NCBI GenBank assembly: GCA_964247055.1
Contig: OZ176054.1
Coordinates: 5,394,001-5,458,000, forward strand
Reading direction: 5' to 3'
Length of the DNA: 64,000 bases
Source of the DNA: Paragordius varius
Lineage: Eukaryota > Nematomorpha
Below are positions 13,830 through 28,629 of this stretch, one piece after another. The first letter of the stretch is position 1; every line of letters starts with the position of its first letter. A program made the translations under genes and the position numbers. The notes below the pieces were generated by a model. That model was not told the DNA's origin. It did no database searches and saw only the letters and a list, made by a program, of their open reading frames with translations.

Positions 13830-16800
13830 TCTATATATTTATAAAAATGGAAAATGCTGGCTTTGTGATCTGGTACAGGAAAACCGGTAGACCCAATCAA
13901 ATCCAAATATCGAAAAAATATAATCATTAATAAATGTCCCGACAATAGCTTCGCCCTTTTTTTGAAATATGCCCCCAGTTCGGGCCCACCCCGTATGAAA
14001 AACGGGTTTTTTTTGAAAACAGAAGTCCACATCGTGTTTTTGAGACAATTTTCCGGAGAACGTGTTGGACCATTCAATTTCAAATATGATTTTTGTTTAC
14101 TTATTTTCGATTGCGCCGAACATAGTCGAGTCACTTTTTTGATTTAGGCCCTCTTTTTACCCGCTCCCCCCGTAAAATGCCATTTTTTTCAAAAAACAAA
14201 GTCCACAAAAATAATTTTTTAAATCGATTTTTCGTCCTAGGTATGAGACCTTAAAAATTCAATAAAGATTCCACGTATTCCCTGTTAAAAGGCAAAAATT
14301 TTAGTCCACCGTTTATTTGATGATAGCTGCTGGGTAAGGAGCTACCCGCTAAAAACTGATTTTTCATATAACTTTGTGATCTGTTTCCGGAAAACCGGTG
14401 AACCCATTCAAATCCAAACATCGAAAAAATATAATCATTAATGAATGCCCCGACAATAGCTTCGCCCTTTTTTGGAATTAGGTCCCCAGTTTGGGCCCAC
14501 CCCGTGTGAAAAATGGGTTAAGTCAATTTTTTGGAGAACGTGTTGGACCATTCAATTTCAAATATGATTTTTGTTTACTTATTTTCGATTGCGCCGAACA
14601 TAGTCGAGTCACTTTTTTGATTTAGGCCCTCTTTTTACCCGCTACCCCCGTAAAATGCCATTTTTTTCAAAAAAAAACAAAGTCCACAAAAATATTTTTT
14701 TGATTGTATTTTTTTGTCCACGGTATGAGACTGTAAAAATTCGAGAAAGATTTTTCGTATTGCCTGTTAAAAGGCAAAAATTTTAGTCAAGCGTTTCTTT
14801 GATGATAGCTGCTGAGTAAGGAGTATCTATCATATGTATAGCATGTTAAAAGTTATATGGATATTAATACATTATTTATCCTCATCTATATATTTATAAA
14901 AATGGAAAATGCTGGCTTTGTGATCTGGTACAGGAAAACCGGTAGACCCAATCAAATCCAAATATCGAAAAAATATAATCATTAATAAATGTCCCGACAA
15001 TAGCTTCGCCCTTTTTTTGAAATATGCCCCCAGTTCGGGCCCACCCCGTATGAAAAACGGGTTTTTTTTGAAAACAGAAGTCCACATCGTGTTTTTGAGA
15101 CAATTTTCCGGAGAACGTGTTGGACCATTCAATTTCAAATATGATTTTTGTTTACTTATTTTCGATTGCGCCGAACATAGTCGAGTCACTTTTTTGATTT
15201 AGGCCCTCTTTTTACCCGCTCCCCCCGTAAAATGCCATTTTTTTCAAAAAACAAAGTCCACAAAAATAATTTTTTAAATCGATTTTTCGTCCTAGGTATG
15301 AGACCTTAAAAATTCAATAAAGATTCCACGTATTCCCTGTTAAAAGGCAAAAATTTTAGTCCACCGTTTATTTGATGATAGCTGCTGGGTAAGGAGCTAC
15401 CCGCTAAAAACTGATTTTTCATATAACTTTGTGATCTGTTTCCGGAAAACCGGTGAACCCATTCAAATCCAAACATCGAAAAAATATAATCATTAATGAA
15501 TGCCCCGACAATAGCTTCGCCCTTTTTTGGAATTAGGTCCCCAGTTTGGGCCCACCCCGTGTGAAAAATGGGTTAAGTCAATTTTTTGGAGACGTGTTGG
15601 ACCATTCAATTTCAAATATGATTTTTGTTTACTTATTTTCGATTGCGCCGAACATAGTCGAGTCACTTTTTTGATTTAGGCCCTCTTTTTACCCGCTACC
15701 CCCGTAAAATGCCATTTTTTTCAAAAAAAAACAAAGTCCACAAAAATATTTTTTTGATTGTATTTTTTTGTCCACGGTATGAGACTGTAAAAATTCGAGA
15801 AAGATTTTTCGTATTGCCTGTTAAAAGGCAAAAATTTTAGTCAAGCGTTTCTTTGATGATAGCTGCTGAGTAAGGAGTATCTATCATATGTATAGCATGT
15901 TAAAAGATATATGGATATTAATACATTATTTATCCTCATCTATATATTTATAAAAATGGAAAATGCTGGCTTTGTGATCTGGTACAGGAAAACCGGTAGA
16001 CCCAATCAAATCCAAATATCGAAAAAATATAATCATTAATAAATGTCCCGACAATAGCTTCGCCCTTTTTTTGAAATAGGCCCCCAGTTCGGGCCCACCC
16101 CGTATGAAAAACGGGTTTTTTTTGAAAACAGAAGTCCACAAAATCGTGTTTTTGAGACAATTTTCCGGAGAACGTGTTGGACCATTCAATTTCAAATATG
16201 ATTTTTGTTTACTTATTTTCGATTGCGCCGAACATAGTCGAGTCACTTTTTTGATTTAGGCCCTCTTTTTACCCGCTCCCCCCGTAAAATGCCATTTTTT
16301 TCAAAAAACAAAGTCCACAAAAATAATTTTTTAAATCGATTTTTCGTCCTAGGTATGAGACTGTAAAAATTCGAGAAAGATTTTTCGTATTGCCTGTTAA
16401 AAGGCAAAAATTTTAGTCAAGCGTTTCTTTGATGATAGCTGCTGAGTAAGGAGTATCTATCATATGTATAGCATGTTAAAAGATATATGGATATTAATAC
16501 ATTATTTATCCTCATCTATATATTTATAAAAATGGAAAATGCTGGCTTTGTGATCTGGTACAGGAAAACCGGTAGACCCAATCAAATCCAAATATCGAAA
16601 AAATATAATCATTAATAAATGTCCCGACAATAGCTTCGCCCTTTTTTTGAAATATGCCCCCAGTTCGGGCCCACCCCGTATGAAAAACGGGTTTTTTTTG
16701 AAAACAGAAGTCCACAAAATCGTGTTTTTGAGACAATTTTCCGGAGAACGTGTTGGACCATTCAATTTCAAATATGATTTTTGTTTACTTATTTTCGATT

Positions 16801-19800
16801 GCGCCGAACATAGTCGAGTCACTTTTTTGATTTAGGCCCTCTTTTTACCCGCTCCCCCCGTAAAATGCCATTTTTTTCAAAAAACAAAGTCCACAAAAAT
16901 AATTTTTTAAATCGATTTTTCGTCCTAGGTATGAGACTGTAAAAATTCGAGAAAGATTTTTCGTATTGCCTGTTAAAAGGCAAAAATTTTAGTCAAGCGT
17001 TTCTTTGATGATAGCTGCTGAGTAAGGAGTATCTATCATATGTATAGCATGTTAAAAGATATATGGATATTAATACATTATTTATCCTCATCTATATATT
17101 TATAAAAATGGAAAATGCTGGCTTTGTGATCTGGTACAGGAAAACCAGTAGACCCAATCAAATCCAAATATCGAAAAAATATAATCATTAATAAATGTCC
17201 CGACAATAGCTTCGCCCTTTTTTTGAAATAGGCCCCCAGTTCGGGCCCACCCCGTATGAAAAACGGGTTTTTTTTGAAAACAGAAGTCCACAAAATCGTG
17301 TTTTTGAGACAATTTTCCGGAGAACGTGTTGGACCATTCAATTTCAAATATGATTTTTGTTTACTTATTTTCGATTGCGCCGAACATAGTCGAGTCACTT
17401 TTTTGATTTAGGCCCTCTTTTTACCCGCTCCCCCCGTAAAATGCCATTTTTTTCAAAAAACAAAGTCCACAAAAATAATTTTTTAAATCGATTTTTCGTC
17501 CTAGGTATGAGACTGTAAAAATTCGAGAAAGATTTTTCGTATTGCCTGTTAAAAGGCAAAAATTTTAGTCAAGCGTTTCTTTGATGATAGCTGCTGAGTA
17601 AGGAGTATCTATCATATGTATAGCATGTTAAAAGATATATGGATATTAATACATTATTTATCCTCATCTATATATTTATAAAAATGGAAAATGCTGGCTT
17701 TGTGATCTGGTACAGGAAAACCGGTAGACCCAATCAAATCCAAATATCGAAAAAATATAATCATTAATAAATGTCCCGACAATAGCTTCGCCCTTTTTTT
17801 GAAATATGCCCCCAGTTCGGGCCCACCCCGTATGAAAAACGGGTTTTTTTTGAAAACAGAAGTCCACATCGTGTTTTTGAGACAATTTTCCGGAGAACGT
17901 GTTGGACCATTCAATTTCAAATATGATTTTTGTTTACTTATTTTCGATTGCGCCGAACATAGTCGAGTCACTTTTTTGATTTAGGCCCTCTTTTTACCCG
18001 CTCCCCCCGTAAAATGCCATTTTTTTCAAAAAACAAAGTCCACAAAAATAATTTTTTAAATCGATTTTTCGTCCTAGGTATGAGACCTTAAAAATTCAAT
18101 AAAGATTCCACGTATTCCCTGTTAAAAGGCAAAAATTTTAGTCCACCGTTTATTTGATGATAGCTGCTGGGTAAGGAGCTACCCGCTAAAAACTGATTTT
18201 TCATATAACTTTGTGATCTGTTTCCGGAAAACCGGTGAACCCATTCAAATCCAAACATCGAAAAAATATAATCATTAATGAATGCCCCGACAATAGCTTC
18301 GCCCTTTTTTGGAATTAGGTCCCCAGTTTGGGCCCACCCCGTGTGAAAAATGGGTTAAGTCAATTTTTTGGAGAACGTGTTGGACCATTCAATTTCAAAT
18401 ATGATTTTTGTTTACTTATTTTCGATTGCGCCGAACATAGTCGAGTCACTTTTTTGATTTAGGCCCTCTTTTTACCCGCTACCCCCGTAAAATGCCATTT
18501 TTTTCAAAAAAAAACAAAGTCCACAAAAATATTTTTTTGATTGTATTTTTTTGTCCACGGTATGAGACTGTAAAAATTCGAGAAAGATTTTTCGTATTGC
18601 CTGTTAAAAGGCAAAAATTTTAGTCAAGCGTTTCTTTGATGATAGCTGCTGAGTAAGGAGTATCTATCATATGTATAGCATGTTAAAAGTTATATGGATA
18701 TTAATACATTATTTATCCTCATCTATATATTTATAAAAATGGAAAATGCTGGCTTTGTGATCTGGTACAGGAAAACCGGTAGACCCAATCAAATCCAAAT
18801 ATCGAAAAAATATAATCATTAATAAATGTCCCGACAATAGCTTCGCCCTTTTTTTGAAATATGCCCCCAGTTCGGGCCCACCCCGTATGAAAAACGGGTT
18901 TTTTTTGAAAACAGAAGTCCACATCGTGTTTTTGAGACAATTTTCCGGAGAACGTGTTGGACCATTCAATTTCAAATATGATTTTTGTTTACTTATTTTC
19001 GATTGCGCCGAACATAGTCGAGTCACTTTTTTGATTTAGGCCCTCTTTTTACCCGCTCCCCCCGTAAAATGCCATTTTTTTCAAAAAACAAAGTCCACAA
19101 AAATAATTTTTTAAATCGATTTTTCGTCCTAGGTATGAGACCTTAAAAATTCAATAAAGATTCCACGTATTCCCTGTTAAAAGGCAAAAATTTTAGTCCA
19201 CCGTTTATTTGATGATAGCTGCTGGGTAAGGAGCTACCCGCTAAAAACTGATTTTTCATATAACTTTGTGATCTGTTTCCGGAAAACCGGTGAACCCATT
19301 CAAATCCAAACATCGAAAAAATATAATCATTAATGAATGCCCCGACAATAGCTTCGCCCTTTTTTGGAATTAGGTCCCCAGTTTGGGCCCACCCCGTGTG
19401 AAAAATGGGTTAAGTCAATTTTTTGGAGAACGTGTTGGACCATTCAATTTCAAATATGATTTTTGTTTACTTATTTTCGATTGCGCCGAACATAGTCGAG
19501 TCACTTTTTTGATTTAGGCCCTCTTTTTACCCGCTACCCCCGTAAAATGCCATTTTTTTCAAAAAAAAACAAAGTCCACAAAAATATTTTTTTGATTGTA
19601 TTTTTTTGTCCACGGTATGAGACTGTAAAAATTCGAGAAAGATTTTTCGTATTGCCTGTTAAAAGGCAAAAATTTTAGTCAAGCGTTTCTTTGATGATAG
19701 CTGCTGAGTAAGGAGTATCTATCATATGTATAGCATGTTAAAAGATATATGGATATTAATACATTATTTATCCTCATCTATATATTTATAAAAATGGAAA

Positions 19801-22080
19801 ATGCTGGCTTTGTGATCTGGTACAGGAAAACCGGTAGACCCAATCAAATCCAAATATCGAAAAAATATAATCATTAATAAATGTCCCGACAATAGCTTCG
19901 CCCTTTTTTTGAAATAGGCCCCCAGTTCGGGCCCACCCCGTATGAAAAACGGGTTTTTTTTGAAAACAGAAGTCCACAAAATCGTGTTTTTGAGACAATT
20001 TTCCGGAGAACGTGTTGGACCATTCAATTTCAAATATGATTTTTGTTTACTTATTTTCGATTGCGCCGAACATAGTCGAGTCACTTTTTTGATTTAGGCC
20101 CTCTTTTTACCCGCTCCCCCCGTAAAATGCCATTTTTTTCAAAAAACAAAGTCCACAAAAATAATTTTTTAAATCGATTTTTCGTCCTAGGTATGAGACT
20201 GTAAAAATTCGAGAAAGATTTTTCGTATTGCCTGTTAAAAGGCAAAAATTTTAGTCAAGCGTTTCTTTGATGATAGCTGCTGAGTAAGGAGTATCTATCA
20301 TATGTATAGCATGTTAAAAGATATATGGATATTAATACATTATTTATCCTCATCTATATATTTATAAAAATGGAAAATGCTGGCTTTGTGATCTGGTACA
20401 GGAAAACCGGTAGACCCAATCAAATCCAAATATCGAAAAAATATAATCATTAATAAATGTCCCGACAATAGCTTCGCCCTTTTTTTGAAATATGCCCCCA
20501 GTTCGGGCCCACCCCGTATGAAAAACGGGTTTTTTTTGAAAACAGAAGTCCACAAAATCGTGTTTTTGAGACAATTTTCCGGAGAACGTGTTGGACCATT
20601 CAATTTCAAATATGATTTTTGTTTACTTATTTTCGATTGCGCCGAACATAGTCGAGTCACTTTTTTGATTTAGGCCCTCTTTTTACCCGCTCCCCCCGTA
20701 AAATGCCATTTTTTTCAAAAAACAAAGTCCACAAAAATAATTTTTTAAATCGATTTTTCGTCCTAGGTATGAGACTGTAAAAATTCGAGAAAGATTTTTC
20801 GTATTGCCTGTTAAAAGGCAAAAATTTTAGTCAAGCGTTTCTTTGATGATAGCTGCTGAGTAAGGAGTATCTATCATATGTATAGCATGTTAAAAGATAT
20901 ATGGATATTAATACATTATTTATCCTCATCTATATATTTATAAAAATGGAAAATGCTGGCTTTGTGATCTGGTACAGGAAAACCGGTAGACCCAATCAAA
21001 TCCAAATATCGAAAAAATATAATCATTAATAAATGTCCCGACAATAGCTTCGCCCTTTTTTTGAAATATGCCCCCAGTTCGGGCCCACCCCGTATGAAAA
21101 ACGGGTTTTTTTTGAAAACAGAAGTCCACAAAATCGTGTTTTTGAGACAATTTTCCGGAGAACGTGTTGGACCATTCAATTTCAAATATGATTTTTGTTT
21201 ACTTATTTTCGATTGCGCCGAACATAGTCGAGTCACTTTTTTGATTTAGGCCCTCTTTTTACCCGCTCCCCCCGTAAAATGCCATTTTTTTCAAAAAACA
21301 AAGTCCACAAAAATAATTTTTTAAATCGATTTTTCGTCCTAGGTATGAGACTGTAAAAATTCGAGAAAGATTTTTCGTATTGCCTGTTAAAAGGCAAAAA
21401 TTTTAGTCAAGCGTTTCTTTGATGATAGCTGCTGAGTAAGGAGTATCTATCATATGTATAGCATGTTAAAAGATATATGGATATTAATACATTATTTATC
21501 CTCATCTATATATTTATAAAAATGGAAAATGCTGGCTTTGTGATCTGGTACAGGAAAACCGGTAGACCCAATCAAATCCAAATATCGAAAAAATATAATC
21601 ATTAATAAATGTCCCGACAATAGCTTCGCCCTTTTTTTGAAATAGGCCCCCAGTTCGGGCCCACCCCGTATGAAAAACGGGTTTTTTTTGAAAACAGAAG
21701 TCCACAAAATCGTGTTTTTGAGACAATTTTCCGGAGAACGTGTTGGACCATTCAATTTCAAATATGATTTTTGTTTACTTATTTTCGATTGCGCCGAACA
21801 TAGTCGAGTCACTTTTTTGATTTAGGCCCTCTTTTTACCCGCTCCCCCCGTAAAATGCCATTTTTTTCAAAAAACAAAGTCCACAAAAATAATTTTTTAA
21901 ATCGATTTTTCGTCCTAGGTATGAGACTGTAAAAATTCGAGAAAGATTTTTCGTATTGCCTGTTAAAAGGCAAAAATTTTAGTCAAGCGTTTCTTTGATG
22001 ATAGCTGCTGAGTAAGGAGTATCTATCATATGTATAGCATGTTAAAAGATATATGGATATTAATACATTATTTATCCTCA
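13830..22080. repeat. Two related super-blocks of long and short satellite units
   Basis: From anchor 13839 the order is long, long, short, short, short (to 17676), then long, long, short, short, short, short (to 22090). In both blocks the two long units carry a 3-base deletion (agtccacatcgtg versus agtccacaaaatcgtg). The first of each pair ends with the variant aaaagttatatgg (about 14849 and 18686). The same pair also opens the block at 9630 (variant at about 10640). The short units lack B entirely. One unit has a private single-base deletion near 15590 (ggagacgtg). Confidence 0.85.
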
Positions 22081-22499
22081 TCTATATATTTATAAAAATG
22101 GAAAATGCTGGCTTTGTGATCTGGTACAGGAAAACCGGTAGACCCAATCAAATCCAAATATCGAAAAAATATAATCATTAATAAATGTCCCGACAATAGC
22201 TTCGCCCTTTTTTTGAAATATGCCCCCAGTTCGGGCCCACCCCGTATGAAAAACGGGTTTTTTTTGAAAACAGAAGTCCACAAAATCGTGTTTTTGAGAC
22301 AATTTTCCGGAGAACGTGTTGGACCATTCAATTTCAAATATGATTTTTGTTTACTTATTTTCGATTGCGCCGAACATAGTCGAGTCACTTTTTTGATTTA
22401 GGCCCTCTTTTTACCCGCTCCCCCCGTAAAATGCCATTTTTTTCAAAAAACAAAGTCCACAAAAATAATTTTTTAAATCGATTTTTCGTCCTAGGTATG

Positions 22500-23219
22500 A
22501 GACCTTAAAAATTCAATAAAGATTCCACGTATTCCCTGTTAAAAGGCAAAAATTTTAGTCCACCGTTTATTTGATGATAGCTGCTGGGTAAGGAGCTACC
22601 CGCTAAAAACTGATTTTTCATATAACTTTGTGATCTGTTTCCGGAAAACCGGTGAACCCATTCAAATCCAAACATCGAAAAAATATAATCATTAATGAAT
22701 GCCCCGACAATAGCTTCGCCCTTTTTTGGAATTAGGTCCCCAGTTTGGGCCCACCTCGTGTGAAAAATGGGTTAAGTCAATTTTTTGGAGAACGTGTTGG
22801 ACCATTCAATTTCAAATATGATTTTTGTTTACTTATTTTCGATTGCGCCGAACATAGTCGAGCCACCTTTTTGATTTAGGCCCTCTTTTTACCCGCTCCC
22901 CCCGTAAAATGCCATTTTTTTCAAAAAAAACAAAGTCCACAAAAATATTTTTTTGATTGTATTTTTTTGCCCACGGTATGAGACTGTAAAAATTCGAGAA
23001 GGTTTTTTCGTATTGCCTGTTAAAAGGCAAAAATTTTGGTCAAGCGTTTCTTTGATGATAGATGCTGAGTAAGGAGTATCTATCATATGTATAGCATGTT
23101 AATAGATATATGGATATTAAAACATTATTTATGGTAATCTATATATTTATAAAAATGGAAAATGCTGGCTTTGTGATCTACAGGAAAAACGGTACACCCA
23201 TTCAAATCCAAACTTCGAA
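22500..23219. repeat. Diverged right edge of the satellite array
   Basis: From about 22750 the last long unit collects substitutions that the interior copies lack, for example ccacctcgtg and the gatgctgagtaagg variant. A truncated unit A starts at about 23139 and stops at 23219, just before a run of C. Diverged edge copies are typical of arrays homogenised by unequal crossing-over. Confidence 0.8.
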
Positions 23220-23228
23220 CCCCCCCCA

Positions 23229-23279
23229 GAAGTCCGAAGGACTTCCTCGGGCTGCGTAGCAGCACGAGATTCACGCTAG
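23229..23279 (+). mobile_element. Double hairpin plus CTAG: Helitron-like 3' terminus
   Basis: Immediately right of the satellite there is a perfect 7 bp hairpin with a GAA loop (23229-23245). It is followed directly by a second hairpin (23246-23268): arms CTCG-G-GCTGC and GCAGC-A-CGAG around a GTA loop, one mismatch. Seven bases later comes CTAG (23276-23279), followed by T. A GC-rich hairpin some 6-12 nt before CTRR and insertion between A and T are hallmarks of Helitron 3' ends. No rolling-circle replicase or Helitron 5' end is visible, so this could be another structured terminus. Confidence 0.5.
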
Positions 23280-23730
23280 TAAAATTTATAAATTTTTGGA
23301 AGCTCTTATTATTATGATAAAATCACGCATTATGGTAAATTATAAATAAATCATTCAAAACACTTTACATTTAAACGCCAAAAAAATTCATTTTTTACCG
23401 ATTATTCATAATTAATTAATCGATGAGTCAAGCCAAAATCATTTAAAAAATTGGCGTTTATCCATTCACTAATATAACGAAAAAAAAATGATTTTTAACC
23501 CTGCCTTTGTCTTATTTTCAAAATGCAATAATAAATAACAAAAAAATAAACTGTGTGTGTAAACGCATTTGTTACGTGTCCTTGAAATCATACTCATTAT
23601 ATTATATTTTTTTATTGTTAAACGCGAGAACAAAACGCGCACACACACAAACGAATACGTATAAGAAAAAAAGAGGATATCGCTTTTCATTGTACATTTT
23701 TCTTTATAAACCTTTCACCTCTTCTCCATT
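23280..23730. promoter_or_regulatory. Upstream region of the small heat-shock gene
   Basis: AT-rich stretch between the satellite-terminal hairpins and the heat-shock start codon. A TATAAA string occurs at 23705-23710, only about 20 bases before the ATG. If it is a real TATA box the 5' leader would be almost absent, so it may be chance. I found no convincing array of nGAAn heat-shock elements. Confidence 0.25.
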
Positions 23731-24654
23731 ATGTCATACCGCGGCGAAATATCTATCCCTGTGAGAAGTGAAAGCCGTCATTTCTGGAATAATTCAAACG
23801 ATGATTATGCCATACGGAGGCGGTTTGATGAAGAAAGAAGACGAATGGAAGCCGAAATGAATCGATTGAAACAAAAATTTCACAGGGAAGACAGCGCTGG
23901 ACCCTCTCGTGATTTTTATTCATCTGATCGATATAGACCAAGAGAAGCTGTTCCCTTCTACGATGAGAATATAAGGGCCCCGGTTATCCCCATTCAACAA
24001 CCACCAACAAGCCAGAGACCGGAATGGAGAGTCGTTGAAACGGGTAGAGATGGAAGCAAATGGGTTAACCTAAAATTTGATATGGCTGACTACCGTCCAG
24101 ATGAGATTCAAGTTTTTGTGGATCGTGATACATTACGCGTAAAGGCAAAACACGAAGAATCAAACCCAAATAGGTTAATTTTTATCCAATTCATAAAATT
24201 TTAAGCGTTACCACAGTTTTGCGTATTTTGCATCCGAAAGAATACTTAGTTCAAATAATTAAACGAAAGTAGAATTTTTTAAACCATTAATCAAAATTCT
24301 GCTATTTAAATGATTATAGAAATTTTATTTTTTATGAAGTTTAGCGCAAAACAAAATATATATAGCGGCTAATTTGGGATAATAATTTTTTACAATTTTA
24401 CACATAATTTGTGATTGATAGACTAAAGTATTAAAATTGACTTTGATCGATTCTAAATCTTAATAGTTGTGGGTGTAATAAAGTATTAACCTTACTAAAC
24501 CACATTTAGATCATGTTATCGAGAATATAATCGGGAATTTACACTCCCTTCTGCAATCAATAGTAATCAAATAACGTCTCATTTATCAAGAGATGGAATT
24601 TTAACCGTTGAAGCACCTCTACCATATGAATATCCCAACAGAAACTGGAATTAA
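23731..24654 (+). CDS. Small heat-shock protein (alpha-crystallin/HSP20 family)
   Basis: ATP-independent chaperone of the HSP20 family, which forms cytosolic oligomers and holds unfolding proteins. Two exons, 23731-24173 and 24510-24654, are joined across a 336-nt GT-AG intron that splits an AGA codon, giving 195 aa. Residues 1-95 are a polar, arginine-rich N-terminal arm. The alpha-crystallin domain runs from about 98 to 187: WRVVETGRDGSKWVNLKFDM, then YRPDEIQVFVDRDTLRVKAKHEE, and in exon 2 REFTLPSAINSNQITSHLSR and DGILTVEAPLP. The last block is the family's signature strand with the conserved GxLxVxAP. The C-terminal I-x-I/V oligomerisation motif is missing; the protein ends YEYPNRNWN. The ATG is the first one after the AT-rich leader. 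Next to it, tail to tail, lies USP22. Family assignment is secure; the subfamily is not resolved. Confidence 0.93.
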
Positions 24655-24730
24655 AGTTAATGCTATCCATTAGTGATCCAATTATCTCAAAAAACAATAT
24701 TATAGTCATCATAGTTCAAACATGTGTATA

Positions 24731-24744
24731 TTTATTAATTTATT
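24731..24744 (-). terminator. Two overlapping-range AATAAA signals for USP22
   Basis: Reading the minus strand, AATAAA occurs at 24744-24739 and 24736-24731, some 42-55 bases after the USP22 stop codon (24788-24786). The spacing is normal for a short 3' UTR. Confidence 0.45.
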
Positions 24745-24785
24745 TATCATTTTTTGTACAAATTATATAGGATAGAGACAGATAT

Positions 24786-28607
<3,822 letters not shown>

Positions 28608-28629
28608 CTGATAAATTGATTTGAATTTG
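28608..28629. promoter_or_regulatory. 22 bp gap between divergent start codons of USP22 and SAC3/GANP
   Basis: The USP22 ATG reads leftward from 28607 and the SAC3/GANP ATG reads rightward from 28630. An in-frame TAA at 28612-28614 blocks upstream extension of the SAC3 frame. Promoter elements for each gene must therefore lie partly inside the other gene's transcribed sequence, or transcription starts very close to each ATG. No TATA box is visible in the gap. Confidence 0.6.

Larger units (their letters stand above)
713..23219. repeat. Satellite array with ~1.05 kb and 576 bp higher-order units
   Basis: About 22.5 kb of head-to-tail repeats. Using the conserved start of unit A (ctatatatttataaaaatgg) as anchor, successive anchors lie 1057-1058 bp apart (three units from 2261), 1049 (four from 5434), 1055/1056 (from 9630), 1049 twice, 1055/1054, 576 three times (15948 to 17676), 1055 twice, 576 four times (19786 to 22090) and 1058. 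The long unit is A (~576 bp) plus B (~480 bp). A and B are related: both carry the same core segments, such as acgtgttggaccattcaatt, gcgccgaacatagtcgag and a run reading taggccctctttttacccgct. The true ancestral repeat is therefore shorter, perhaps 180-200 bp. Central copies are nearly identical. The short minus- and plus-strand ORFs that recur in every unit (62-106 codons) are by-products of this repetition. Confidence 0.97.

Noticed and set aside
702-22400. Recurring 62-106 codon ORFs on both strands in every satellite unit
   Set aside because: They repeat with the satellite period, overlap each other on both strands, show no protein motif, and change by in-frame or out-of-frame indels as freely as the rest of the unit. 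They are by-products of a long repeat with few stops.
713-23219. Satellite considered as a CRISPR-like or rDNA spacer array
   Set aside because: There are no short repeats with unique spacers and no rRNA sequence; the units are long, nearly identical and contiguous.
23469-23764. Short overlapping frames upstream of the heat-shock gene
   Set aside because: They lie on both strands of low-complexity promoter-region DNA and one runs into the true gene in another frame; no protein similarity is recognisable.
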